DNA of 64,000 bases. It comes from Buddleja alternifolia. Taxonomy: Eukaryota > Streptophyta > Magnoliopsida > Lamiales > Scrophulariaceae. Both the position numbers and the translations under genes were made by a program. The notes beneath the pieces are model-generated. The model made no database searches and was not told where the DNA came from. It saw only the letters and a list, made by a program, of their open reading frames with translations. The stretch covers positions 14,802,568-14,866,567 of the forward strand of contig CM033400.1 in the NCBI GenBank assembly GCA_019426215.1, in the 5' to 3' direction. Positions 21,083 to 33,307 of the stretch are shown piece by piece; the first letter of the stretch is position 1, and the number at the start of each line of letters is the position of its first letter.

Positions 21083-22545
21083 ATGACCCGTTCCTCAAAC
21101 GAGCCTCTATACGAGTTGGAGCCCGAAATTGAATGAGTGTTTCGGACTAATAGGCGAGCAAGAGAAATGGCCAATAATTTGGACATGAACTTACCGGAAA
21201 ATAGGGAGTGGTTACAAGGTGTTCTACAAGCCATGCAAGGGGCACCTCCTCCACAACTTCCGTCGGTTCGGGGTAGCTTACCACCTAGGGTCCATACCAT
21301 TCCGGGGCCCGTGGTCGTGCCTAACTTCTTTGTACCCAACTACCACATTCCGGCTCATATCTTTAATATGGTGCAAGGAGATCCTTTCTATGGAGAACCG
21401 CACGAATCACCTCACGCTCATTTGGAAACCATAGACGAAGCTCTTGTGACCATTCAATATCACCCACGGGATCTTGATGCAATTCGTCTAAGAGTCTTCC
21501 ATTTCTCATTGAAGGATAGGGCGACAACATGGTATAAATCCTTACCTCCGCAATCTATTACAACTTGGGTTGAGTTGGTCGATGCCTTTCTAAACATATT
21601 TTTCCCACCCTCCAAAATTAATGAGCTCCGGAGTAACATCAAAGGGTTTAGGCAAAGAAGTAATGAGTCTTTAGCCGAGACTTGGGCTAAATATAAGGGC
21701 ATGCTCCGAAAATGCCCCGACATAATTTTGGTTTGAATGAACAAGTACTACATTTTTATGATGGGGTTCGGTCGTGTATTCGGAATAGACTCAATGCGGG
21801 TGCGGGTGGAGATCTCCTTAGGTTAAATTGTCAACGTGTATGGGACAAAATAGAACAATTGGCCCGGGAAGATGAGCTTTATCCCGACGATGAAGAGGCC
21901 TCATTCTCTAAAAAGGTTGCTTGTGTTGAGGAAGTGGTTGAGAGAGTAGTGGCTTTGAAACCGGAGGTTGAAGACGTCAATTATGTTGGGAATCATAATC
22001 GACAACGGTTGGACTTTCACATACCCGAGAATTTTCCAAAAAGGCCCAACCCCGCACAAAACGCACAACCAAGGATTTATCAAGCTCCTCGACCTCCTTT
22101 CATCAACCCGCCTCTGAGGCAAAGCATTCCAAATGTCCAAGGGCAAGGGCAAGCACGACCTCCTACAATCGACAAGCGACTTAATGATCATATAAGGAAA
22201 TCGGACACGTCGATCAATGAACTCCGTAATATGATGAAGGATATGTTCATGGAAATGAAAGATATGAGGACACAAATGGGGCAAATCTCCTCCGTGGTAA
22301 ATGGTAGAGCCCCAGGAACTCTACCAAGTGACACGGAGAAGAACCCGAAAGATCAATGCCATGCCATCACTTTGAGAAGTGGGAAGCAGTTGGAAAAAGA
22401 TTCAACACTGTCGTCCACGCCTAGGCGCGAGGAAGCCCACGCTCAAGCGCCGTCTACACCCAGTCAGGACCAACTGCCACTTTCAGTAGCTCCCGAGCAC
22501 CGCAATACCTACGCCCAGGCGCCGAACCAACCGCGCCCAGGCGCC
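21083..22545 (+). pseudogene. B gag (Athila-like)
   Basis: The ATG at 21083 opens a frame (MTRSSNEPLYELEPEIE) that meets TGA at 21134-21136 and continues in frame. The conserved capsid part is at about 21355-21740: HIFNMVQGDPFYGEPHESPH, then FHFSLKDRATTWYKSLPPQS and NELRSNIKGFRQRSNESLAE. A 1-base shift at about 21715 moves the frame for the second half (GLNEQVLHFYDG). The C-terminal linker (22414-22547) is built on CAGGCGCCG-type words, which here encode AQAP, and a further frame change near 22545 leads into the protease frame. No zinc knuckle was seen. Confidence 0.82.
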
Positions 22546-24650
22546 GCCTCCTGTTTCCTTCGGGGCTAGTTCGTCGACTCCAACGCCTCCTCCTCCCATT
22601 GAGATCTGTCTTCCCTTCCCAAACGCACAGAAGAAGAAAAAGAAGGAGATGGATCCGAGTTTCATCCGTATTTTATCCATTCTTCGTGAGGTGAGAATAA
22701 ATATTCCTTTGGTGGATGCTATTTTGCAAATGCCGAACTATGTTAAGTTTTTCAAGCAAAAATGGGAGGAAAACGAAACCATTTGTCTAACCGAGGAGTG
22801 CTCCGCCGTCTTACTCAACAAATTGCCTCGCAAGCTTAAGGACCCTGGGAGCCTTACCATACCATGCACTATTGGTCATCTCACTTTTGACAAGGTGCTA
22901 TGCGATTCGGGAGCAAGTATCAATCTTCTTCCCTATTCTATCTTTAAAAAGCTCGGTCTTGGGACGCCCAAGCCTACATCAATATCATTGCAATTGGCGG
23001 ACCGTTTAATTAAGCACCCGAAGGGCATCATTGAAGATGTAATTGTGCAAGTGGACAAATTCTACTTCCCGGTAGATTTCGTGGTGCTCAACATGGAAGA
23101 GGATGTAGAAGTACCGTTGATTCTAGGGAGACCCTTCCTTGCTACGGGTAAGGCAATCATAGACGTCGCCAATGGTAAGCTAACTCTTCATGTGGGTGAT
23201 GAGAAGGTTATATTTGACGTATTCAAAGTGCTTAAACATGCATATGATAATGATTCATGTTTACGCATCGGTGCATTTGACACTTTGATTGGTGAGACAT
23301 TTCAGGAACACATGGTAGATGACCCGCTAGAGGCATGCCTTTTGCAATCCATGGATGTCGATTCGGCAATTGAGGAGAAGTTGGAAATAGTGTGTGAATT
23401 AGAAAAGCAACCTCCTTACCTCGTTATGGGGGTTGAAAAGTTCAAGCGATCGCTCTCGGCTCCTCCTCGCCCTTCCATTGAAGAGGCCCCTATCCTTGAG
23501 CTTAAACCGTTGCCTTTACATTTGAAATATGTGTTTTTAAATGATAATAAGACATTGCCCTTAATTGTCTCATCTTCTTTGACAGGGGCACAAGAGGACC
23601 AACTCGTGGGAGTGTTGAAGGCTAACAAGAAAGCTTTCGGGTGGGCAATTGCGGACATTAAAGGCATTAGCCTGGCTATATGCATGCATAAGATCCTAAT
23701 GGAGGACTCCACCAAGACTACACGTCAACCACAAAGGAGGTCTAACCCACAAATCCAAGAGGTAGTAAAGAAAGAGGTCATTAAGTTACTCGACGCAGGT
23801 ATAATCTACCCTATCTCTGATAGTGCATGGATAAGTCCTACTCATGTGGTTCCTAAGAAAGGAGGCATAACTGTGATTAAAAATGCAAACAATGTATTGA
23901 TTCCCACACGTATGCTCACCGGGTGGTGAGTATGCATAGATTATCGTAAGTTGAATGACGCCACCCGTAAAGACCATTTCCCCTCCCTTTCATCGACCAA
24001 ATGCTTGAAAGGTTAGCCGGGCACGATTTTTATTATTTTCTAGATGGATACTCCGGCTATAATCAAATTTCCATAGATCCCGGGGACCAAGAGAAAACCA
24101 CTTTCACTTGTCCCTATGGTACGTTTGCTTATAGACGGATGCCATTTGGATTGTGCAATGCCCCGGCCACCTTTCAAAGGTGTATGATGGCCATTTTTCA
24201 TGACATGGTTGAGCAGTTCCTTGAGATTTTTATGGACGATTTTTCTGTTTTTGGAACATCCTTTGATACATGTCTAGATCATTTGACTCGTGTTTTAAAA
24301 CGTTGTGAGGAAACCAATCTTGTTTTAAATTGGGAGAAGTGCCATTTCATGGTACGGGAAGGGATTGTGCTAGGTCACAATGTCTCTCATAGAGGGATTG
24401 AAGTAGACCGAGCCAAGATTGAGGTCATTGAGAAACTTCCCCCTCCTATCTTCGTTAAGGCCGTGAGGAGTTTCCTTGGGCATGTCGGTTTTTATAGGCG
24501 GTTTATTTTGAATTTTTCCAAAATTGCAAAACCATTGTCTAACTTGCTCATTAAAGATGCACCGTTTGATTTCGACTCTACTTGTATGCAGGCATTCCTA
24601 ATTTTGAAGGAGCGATTGATATCCGCCCCCATCATGGCACCGCCCGATTG
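22546..24650 (+). pseudogene. B protease and reverse transcriptase
   Basis: After a KKKKKEMDPSFIRIL region the protease has the active-site motif LCDSGASINLLP at about 22902-22937 and LILGRPFLATG at about 23120. RT begins at about 23650 with HKILMEDSTKTTRQPQRR and DAGIIYPISDSAWISPTHVV. A TGA at 23927 replaces the arginine usual before VCIDYRKLN, and a frameshift follows at about 23980. The palm has FLDGYSGYNQISI, MPFGLCNAPATFQRC and the catalytic FMDDFSVFG at about 24229-24255. The frame reaches the connection domain and is cut at 24650 by the solo LTR (TSD GAGCT). Confidence 0.86.
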
Positions 24651-24655
24651 GAGCT

Positions 24656-26555
24656 TGACACGCTAAAAGCTAACGTGCTATTGTAGCAAGTGCACTAGTC
24701 GTGTGTAGTAATAAGTGGACTAAAAGTCCGGGTTGTCGAACTACGGAGACTTGAATTCTAGTTTAAGATTTGTAATGAAGTGAATAAACAAAGTAAGAAT
24801 AAATTCAAATAAAATTTGTAAAGAACAAGAACAAAGATGAGCATGTGATTTAAAACCAATTATAAAGGGAGACTAAGGCACATGCTAGGTTCAAATTAAT
24901 CAAATATACTTATAAAGGTTCTTGTTGAATGATTACACTTATATTGTTATGGTGAGAGCTCCGAGGGTAGAGAATAACCGATGTCTCACGTATAAACTCC
25001 TATGCTTAGATCGTGATTTCCCAAATATTCCTATCCGGAAATCTAACCACTAAACATGCATTAACGTACTAGAGTTCACTCGATTAGAATCGAACAACTT
25101 TACCCGGGAATCTTTCAATTCCTCATTAGTTGCGGGTCATGATGTGAATTTCTTGCACCCTAAGTTAATTTTCTCCCGAAATATCAACCTAGGCATAAGA
25201 TTCTAACATATAGTGATCAAGTATATGCAAGATAGGTAAAAACACAAATTCACATCACATAACAATATAAGTATAACCTCAACAATCATCTATTATAAGC
25301 ATATATCACAATTTGACCTTACATGGCCTTAGTCTTATGAATTTAGTTCATGATAGATATTATGAAAAACAATAATGAATAAATACACATGTTCATAGAC
25401 ATGAATGAAATGAAAAGGTTATAAAAACTCCCTCTAATGTGATAGATGATGGCCCCTTGATTGGAACTTCAATTCCTAGTTTTCTCCTCTTAGAATGATG
25501 AAGAATGGTGATGAATGAAGCTGGAGGACCTGTTCCTCCTCCTCCTCTCCTCCAAGAATCTGAAATTGATAGTGAATGATGAAGAGTATGGGTTCCCCCT
25601 CCTTTTATAGCCAAAATTTCACTAAAGTATGCATTAAGAATTCCCATTAAAGTTCCCCAATGAGAATTCCACCTAAGGTGATGCTTAAAGTTTGGCTTTT
25701 AAGATTCCAACCAGCTAAAAAATGCTGAACTTTCAGCCATTAAGAATTCCACCAAGCATAACCATGTGAAAACTTCAACAAAACACATGCATGCTGCCAT
25801 TTTCTTGCTTTCCAGCGCAGTCTTAGTATTTGCTTCATAAACTTCTCCACAGATCTTCAAATTGGATGATTCAAGTCCCCATGTTCAGATAACACATAGA
25901 TCTACAACTTTGCAGAAGCACATTTTGTCCAATTCGGTCTCTAAGTATACCTAAATTACGTTTCAACATGGAGGTTGTTTCTGATTTGGCACCCATAAAG
26001 TAAATCTACCAAGAAACACACTTATGACAATCCCTCAACACATGTGCTGAATTATGGCCAAAATTGATTCTTACCCATCATATAATGCTGGAATTTAGGC
26101 TGAAAAGGAGTAACATTCGGACTATCCATGCCTAGGCATGACTAGGAGGGCGTTGGGGCGTATTCTGGCACATGTACTTCTCTGTTCGGCGCAGCAATCG
26201 TATTTCCTTCACAATTATCTCTATAAACCTCCGATTTAGATGTTTCAAGTTCCCATTTGAAGCTAAGACATACATCTAAAACTTTGTAGAAGGAAACTTT
26301 GTCTAAGTCGGTCTCAAAATGTACGGAATTATCGCTCGAATGTGGTAGGAGATGCATAAACCGCCTAGGTGTTGAAAAACATGCTTGAACTTGTTTTGTA
26401 CATCGTTTTTCTTCCCTTTTCTTCATGTATTCTCATTTATTACCTGTATTCACTTAACACACCTATTAAACGCAAATGTGACATGATTTAAGCAATAAGT
26501 GAATCCAAATCATAAGAATTACGGTCTTAAAAACACGTAAAAACACCTCTTATCA
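24656..26555 (-). repeat. Solo LTR of a B-related Athila family, reverse orientation, in B pol
   Basis: On the minus strand it begins TGATAAGAGGTGTTTTTACG and ends TAGCGTGTCA-like, matching the ends of the B LTR, but at 1900 bp it is longer and diverged inside, so it is a related subfamily. The duplication GAGCT flanks it (24651-24655 and 26556-26560). It splits the RT/RNase H frame cleanly. Short open frames inside it are not genes. Confidence 0.92.
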
Positions 26556-28300
26556 GAGCTTACCATTCGAATTAATGTGTGATGCTAGTGACACCGCCGT
26601 GGGGGCGGTATTGGGCCAACGAAAGGGAAAGGTATTTCAAACAATTTACTATGCTAGTAAAACTCTTAATGAGGCGCAAATGAATTACGCAATCACCGAA
26701 AAAGAGTTACTAGCTATAGTATTTGCATTTGATAAATTCCACTCCTATCTCGTTTTGAACAAGGTGATTGTGTACACCGATCACTCCGCCCTTAAGTATT
26801 TACTTGCTAAAAAGGATGCCAAACCTAGACTTATTCGGTGGATTTTGCTTCTTCAAGAATTTAACATAGAAAACAAGGATAAGAAAGGAGTGGAAAATGT
26901 GGTTGCCGACCATTTATCTAGAATAGAGACCCCTACCCCCGAGTGCATGCATGATAAACCAATTTGTGAGGAGTTTCCCGATGAGCAATTGTATGCTATA
27001 CTTCATAACGATACTCCTTGGTATGCCAATTTTGCAAATTATCTTGTCACGGGAGTTCTTCCTCCGGATATCACTTTTCATCAAAAGAAGAAATTCTTAT
27101 TTGATGTGAAGCAATATTTGTGGGATGAACCATATCTATTTAAGATTTGTGCAGATGGCATCATTCGAAGATGTATTCCCGAGGAAGAAATCGCATCGGT
27201 TCTAGCTCATTGCCATGACATGTCGGTAGGTGGCCATTTCGGGCCTTCTAAAACAGTGGCTAAGGTACTCCAATCAGGTTTCTTTTGGCCCACACTCTCT
27301 AAAGATGCATTTTTGCATGTCCAATCTTGTGATAGGTGCCAACGCACGGGTAATATCTCTAAAAGACATGAAATGCCTTTGAATAGCATGCTTGAGTGTG
27401 AGTTATTTGATGTTTGGGGTATTGGTTTCATGGGACCCTTCCCGAGTTCTTGTTCCAATAAGTATATTCTCGTTGCAGTAGACTACGTCTCTAAATGGAT
27501 TGAAGCCGAGGCTTTGCCCACTAACGATGCTCGGGTGGTTACTCGATTTTTACGAAAAAGAATTTTCACTCGTTTTGGAACCCCTAGAGCTATCGTTAGT
27601 GACGGGGGCACCCATTTTTGCAACAAGCAATTCGAACACTTATTGAACAAGTATGGGGTAAGGCATAAGATTTCAACTCCCTACCACCCTCAAACGAGTG
27701 GACAAGTGGAGGTGTCTAATAGGGAGATTAAACGCATTCTTGAAAAAACGATCAATGCATCTCGAAAAGATTGGTCTCTAAAATTAGATGACGCCTTATG
27801 GGCTTATAGGACCGCGTTTAAAACCGCGATTGGCATGTCCCCGTAGCGCCTCGTTTTTGGTAAAGCATGTCACCTACCGGTTGAGCTTGAGCATCGTGCT
27901 TATTGGGCTACTAAATTTCTAAATTTTGACTCCACACTTGTAGGTACAGTCGGTTGCTCCAATTGCATGAGCTCGAGGAATGGTGCCACCAAGCTTATGA
28001 GAATGCAAAACTTTACAAAGAACGAACAAAAACGTGGCACGACAAGCACATCATTCCCCGCGAGTTTCATGAAGGCGAGAGAGTTCTCCTCTACAATTCT
28101 CGACTCCGACTTTTTCTCGGGAAGCTTAAGTCACAGTGGTCGGGTCCATTCTTGATTTCCCATGTCTATCCATCGGGTGCCGTCAAGCTCACAACGGACA
28201 AAGGGCAAACGTTCTTGACCAATGCTCAACGATTAAAACCGTATATCGGAACTGATGAACTGAGGGACAAAGTGTTCCTCCTTCTCCGAGATCCTCCATA
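26556..28300 (+). pseudogene. B RNase H and integrase, copy 1
   Basis: RNase H starts right after the solo [18 protein letters not shown] (about 26575), [22 protein letters not shown]. Integrase follows with an HHCC region ([12 protein letters not shown]...CDRCQRTG), then a core in which the first catalytic aspartate is replaced by glycine ([10 protein letters not shown], about 27413). The second aspartate (SDGGTHF) and the glutamate (GQVEVSNRE) remain. A TAG at 27844-27846 and a frameshift separate the C-terminal domain ([20 protein letters not shown], about 28032-28095). The frame is otherwise clean over 423 codons. The same glycine occurs in the tandem copy, so it predates the duplication. 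Confidence 0.88.
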
Positions 28301-29316
28301 ATTCTTTGTCCCGAGTCGAGCTAACAACTATAAATTAGCGCTTCTTGGGAGGCAACCCAAGTTTTGTTTTCGTTTCTTCTTTTTTCCTTCTTTTGTCTCG
28401 TTTGTGTTTGTTTGTGTTGAGCCTTTTCTTTTTCTTATTTTTCCCAGGAAATGGATTTCAAAACAGTCTACTGGCCACGCCTAGGCGCCGTATCAGCCAC
28501 GCCTAGGCGCCGTTCAACCCAATTCACAACATCTCCCCTGTTAACCGCGCCCCAGTGCGGCCAAGTCCATGCCTAGGCGCCGATCTCACTACGCCCGAGC
28601 GCCGAATATCCCACGCCCAGGCGTGGACAGCAGTAGCATTTCAATTAGACTTGAAGCTTACGGCGCCTAGGCGCCGTCATACGCGCGCCTAGGCGCCGCT
28701 CAGGTATAAAAGACCCTCTTTTGTCACAATTAGGTCAACTTCACATCATCATCTCCATCTCTCTCTCGATTTCCGCCGCCGACCACCACCTCTCCGCCCA
28801 TTCCTGCCAATTTCACCGTCATTTCGCCGCTGTTTCACCGCCGGAACAGCTATCTTCTCTCTCCGGGCTTTGTGGGTCACGGGTAATCGCTGATTTGTGT
28901 AATTTTGGACCACAAGGTTAGTGATTGGCTTGCCCTTACCTGAATTTTTGCATATTTCGGCCGTGTGGGGCCTTATTGTGGTTGTCATTGGCTATTTTTA
29001 TCTCGTTATGGCCGGATTTCAGTGATTAAGTGTGGTTGGAATTGCGTATTGGAGTTTAACTCAGAAATTTGGGGGTTCTTGTTGATTTGTGCGAAATTTG
29101 GGGGTAATTTCAGTTGGGTCTAGTGCATTTTGTCCATTGCTTGATTCCGATAGTTGACTTTCCGTTTGCTGCATAAAGAGCCGTCCTTTTGTTTAGCAAT
29201 TGTGGGTTGAGATTATTTATCCTGATTCAGTTGAGCCGTTGTTGGATTCGGGTTGTTACGATTGTTGGTGTTTGGGGTTGTTGTTGTGTACCGTTACGCC
29301 GCTGAGATTTTGGAAA
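28301..29316 (+). promoter_or_regulatory. B spacer between pol and extra ORF: palindromic word cluster plus TATA-like site
   Basis: At 28475-28699 there are about nine CCTAGGCGCCG-type sites, including the 14-base perfect palindrome GGCGCCTAGGCGCC at 28662-28675. A TATA-like TATAAAA follows at 28705-28711, then a CT-rich leader (CATCTCTCTCTCG). This repeats the layout of the LTR (words, then TATA-like, then leader) and suggests an internal promoter for the downstream ORF; that is inference. The remainder to 29316 shows no conserved coding frame. Confidence 0.55.
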
Positions 29317-30603
29317 ATGCCTAACACATCCTGGAAACAAACCAAGCGTAAAAAGAAGGTCGGGGAGGGCTCTTTTAATGTTCGCGAGCCCACCATCGAG
29401 CTCCCTCCTCTGGCCAGCCGTTCTCCCACCCGGGCGTGGGTAAAACTCTACAATGCCATTCAAGGGCGGATGCTATGAAAGAAAAGCCCTATGATATCCA
29501 AGGACGGGCTTCCCTAAACGACCTCATGGAGTTCCATCATCTCACGTGCTTCCGGGGACCACTTGAACCCATTCAAGTTCCGTGGGTTCTCAAATTTTTC
29601 AGTGCCGGGGCGTTTTCTAGTATTGGGAAGACGGCGAGCAGTTTTAGCAACTACACGGATTCGGTCTCTTTTCGGAATGTGTCAGTCTACTTTGATGTTC
29701 CGGATATCAGTGCATGCCTCGGGTTACCCATCCCTGAGCAGTGTGAGTATCAGCATGCTCGCCCCAATTTTACTGTGCCCTTGGAAGCGATTTTGGGGGA
29801 TTGCTATACCCGGCACGACATGGCCGAGCGGGATGCACACTTGGCCCGTCATTTTCTCCCTTCCCGAGGCCGCCTTCTGGCTCGAATTCATACGCTTCAA
29901 TCTTATCCCGAGTGGCAACCGTTTCGAGGCGAACAAGGAGAGGTGTTTACTCATCTTCTGCATTATGACCCGGAAGACGATTAACTTCGCGGGGGTGATT
30001 CACCGGACGCTACTCGGGCACATGAGGAAGTTGGGCCTTGAGTTGACACATTTGATCCACCCGACCGAGCAGAAAAGGAAGTGTGGGGATCTTAATATAT
30101 CGAAGAAGAGCCATATGATATTCCCCTCGCTGATTACAGCTCTCTGCTCGACCGCAAGGGTTAAGGTCTTCCCGACCGAGGGCACAGAATTGGCTGGCAC
30201 GCCTTTCTCTTTTTCCGAGACCGTCACCTCTGCTCCCCCGACCTCCTCTACTAGGCCTCGCCCGCAGTCGACATCTACTCGGACGACCGGAACGATGGAT
30301 ATGGACTCTTTGATGGGCGCAATGGATCAAATGCGCATCCACTTTGATCAGCGGATGAGCCTTTTTGAGGACATGATCCGGGCTAGCTGTGCGTACACCC
30401 GTCAGGTCGCGATGGCTCAGGATGCTTTTGTGGGACGTGGCCCCTTTGTGTACCCCGACCCTCCGGACTTCCCTCTCTACTCCGACCCTCCTCCGAATGA
30501 TATGATTGATGTGGATGATTTAGTGGGGCGGGCCGAGGATGAGCCTTTACAGGGAGGTGGAGATGATGGTGATGATGAGTTGGAAGCCTTGTTTGGCGAT
30601 TAG
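29317..30603 (+). pseudogene. B extra ORF (Athila-type, env-like position), copy 1, frameshifted
   Basis: The ATG at 29317 gives MPNTSWKQTKRKKK, the same start as the intact copy at 37391. Compared with that copy this one has several single-base indels (near 29424, 29442, 29478, 29797 and 29870), so it reads in three overlapping frames. The C-terminal part (about 30000-30603) is in frame to the stop. The indels sit mostly in short runs of one base and cluster with others across 29.4-36.3 kb, so they may be sequencing errors rather than decay. Confidence 0.8.
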
Positions 30604-32296
30604 ACCTATTTTGTATCTATTTTCTGTCCTTTTTGTCGTTAGATGTTTGTTTTGGTGTTGTTGTTTTGTGGATATTTTTTAGTTGTTTCCCTTTATATTT
30701 TCGATGCATGCTTGATCATTTGTTCCTCTATATTGTGTTGCATGTTTGGTTTTGTTGCTTTCTCTTTTCGATATATGTGATGCTTTCCCGTTTAGTATGG
30801 TTAGCACATTTTCACCTTGTAGTGGATGCCCGCATGTGAGGTTTTCTTTCGCCAGCGTCGCTGTCACCAAACTTTGGACAGACTCTGAATGGACAACTCG
30901 GGTTTGCTTGTCAGCATCCCATTATGGTGACGTGTACTCTCCTCTCTTATTTTCGAACATTGGGGACAATGTTTGTTCCAAGTTTGGGGGGGTTATAATC
31001 GATCCATTATTGTCATGATTATTTATGTTCTATATTCTGTCCAAGTTTGGGGGGGAGACGTTTGTACCTCTACATGTGATAATGTGCACCCTTTTTAAGC
31101 ATCTCCTTAAAAAAAAAAAAAATGGTAGGATTGCAAACCCTCAATTAATGCATTGAGATTGATTAAGTTAAATCAATGGCATCTTTTCTCTATCAATTTG
31201 GACTTAAAAGAATTATACACATTGTTTCCTTGCTTAAGGGACCCTAAACAAGATTAGATTGTCCTTAAGATGAGTCACATGTGCACATAATCGAGGGTAG
31301 AGGCGTTGAGTGGATACCCATTTTGAAACACTTAAAGGCTTGATCCCGAAATATTAACTTAGATTTTCACATGTGTTTTGAGTTGAGAATGTTTTTGTAT
31401 GCTTAAAAAGAATTAAGAGGTTGAACATTGGTATGACTGCAAAAGTCAGGCTTAATAGATACTGGGGCGAAGAGTACCATGCCTAGAATACTGTACTATT
31501 ATGCTAATTTGAGCTAAGCTCAAGCCAATGCAAGTGTTAAGTGAATAAGGACCTAGTTTGGTTTTGTGGTCTTTGACACTCGAGCGATTAAGCCCTTAGG
31601 GTTGTCTCTACACTTAACCCTAAAACCGTCCGGTTAGGAGTTATTGGCTCAAAGTTCGTTATAAGGGTGTCATAGAAAGCCTAAAAGAACCGAACATTGC
31701 ACATGGTCTAGCCTCTAATGTTGTGAGTTGAAATTTGCATAAGTTAAAGCCCAAAGTGGATAAATTGATGAAATTTTAAGTGATTATGAAGTTTTCCTCA
31801 ATTCTCATGCCGTGTGATTACTCGAAAGTCGATAGAATATGGGATTAATGCTTGAAAACTGGTAAGAATGCCACTCGATTATAATACCTTAGACTTCTCA
31901 CTCTACACCCTTAGGATGGTCTTTTCAAATTGAGGCGTAACATGAGCAAGTATGTGACGTGTATATATATAACCTTGAGCTTAAATAGACGAATTCATGC
32001 CATTGCTTTGTTATTAATCACATTGATTTGGGTTGATTGAGTGTGGTGGAAAATCCTTCGATTTTGGGGTATATCATATGCAAACCTCACGAGACTATAA
32101 CTCGTCCTTTGAGGTAACTCAAAGGTTCAAAGGCTTGTTGCATTCGCTAAATGCAACCGTGTCCTCCACGAAAGTGAGTTAGGTAGTTTTTCGTTTTTTT
32201 TCTCTTTTTTCTTTTTATTTCTCCCGTGTTTGATGATGTTTTTCCTAACCTATAGTTTATCGCTCGAGGACGAGCAATTGATAAGTTTGGGGGGGT
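30604..32296 (+). other. B 3' UTR, copy 1, with repeated purine-tract-like sites
   Basis: This is non-coding sequence. The motif AAGTTTGGGGGGG occurs at 30980-30992 and 31043-31055, and as the true polypurine tract at 32283-32295 directly before an LTR start. A CATTGGGGACAATG motif, common in Athila-like 3' UTRs, precedes the first (30958-30971). A poly-A run of 13 lies at about 31110. Confidence 0.7.
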
Positions 32297-33305
32297 TGAT
32301 AAGAGGCGTTTTTACGTGTTTTTAAGCCTTGATCTGATATTGTTTGGAGTTATTTATTGTCTAAATCATGCCACAGTTGCGTTTAATTGGGTGTTAAGTG
32401 ATTTCAGGTGATAACGAGAGCATACGAAGAAAAAGGTAAAAAACGGTGCACGACACTTTGAAGCCTATCGACCACGCCCAGGTGCCAAGCTGACCACGCT
32501 CGGGCGCCGATCAAGAACAACAAAGTTGATCCCTGTTGACCGCCCTAGGCGCCGCACTACCGCGCCTAGGCGCCGTTATTCCCGCACCCGAGCGTCGTAC
32601 TATCCGCGCCTGGGCGCCGCCGGACTTCCCCCCCCTAGAAAAGTATGCCACGTAGGCCGCGCCTAGGCGCCGGCGTAACCGTTTTTCAATTGTTTAAAAG
32701 CCAAACTTCAGATTGGAAGAGGGGTTAGAAATCTGGGGGAATTGGAAAGCATTTTCTGGGTTTTTGAGCCATAATTTCATCAACAATTGAAGGTGAAGAG
32801 GGGGGATTGAGCTAGAGATTGAAGCTACAACCAAGGATTCATCATCATTCAGACTTAGGGAGTTTTCTTTTATATTTCATTTACATGTTTATGTTAATAA
32901 CTATGTATATGATGTTTTAGACCTTCTTGGTTATTGATATGAGCTAATCTTGTAGAACTAAGCCATGGTGAGGCCGAAGTCACTGATCAAATATCTGGAA
33001 GTTAAATTTCGTATTAATTCTCCTAATTGCTTTGGTGTGATTTTGTGCTTGTATCACAATCATATGCTTGATCTCCATATGCTTGCTATGTTGCCTAATC
33101 TAGTCATTCGAGGAGAGATAGGTTAGCGGGTCAAATGAATCAACACATCATCCGAAACTAAGGTGGATTTGCTCATAGAAATAGGTAAGATTTCGGGGCG
33201 GTTAGCCAAATTATCGGGGAACCTCTAGAACGTTAATGCATGTTGTTGATCGATTCTCTGATAGACATATTTAGAGAACCGGTCAATCATCATAGGGCTT
33301 GTTGG
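32297..33305 (+). repeat. Truncated internal copy of the B LTR
   Basis: It begins TGATAAGAGGCG after a purine tract and follows the 3' LTR (40387 onward) for about 1 kb with many single-base deletions. It breaks off at about 33305, where the sequence switches to the interior of the reverse solo LTR. This is the junction of the 8.1 kb tandem duplication. Confidence 0.85.
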
Positions 33306-33307
33306 CA

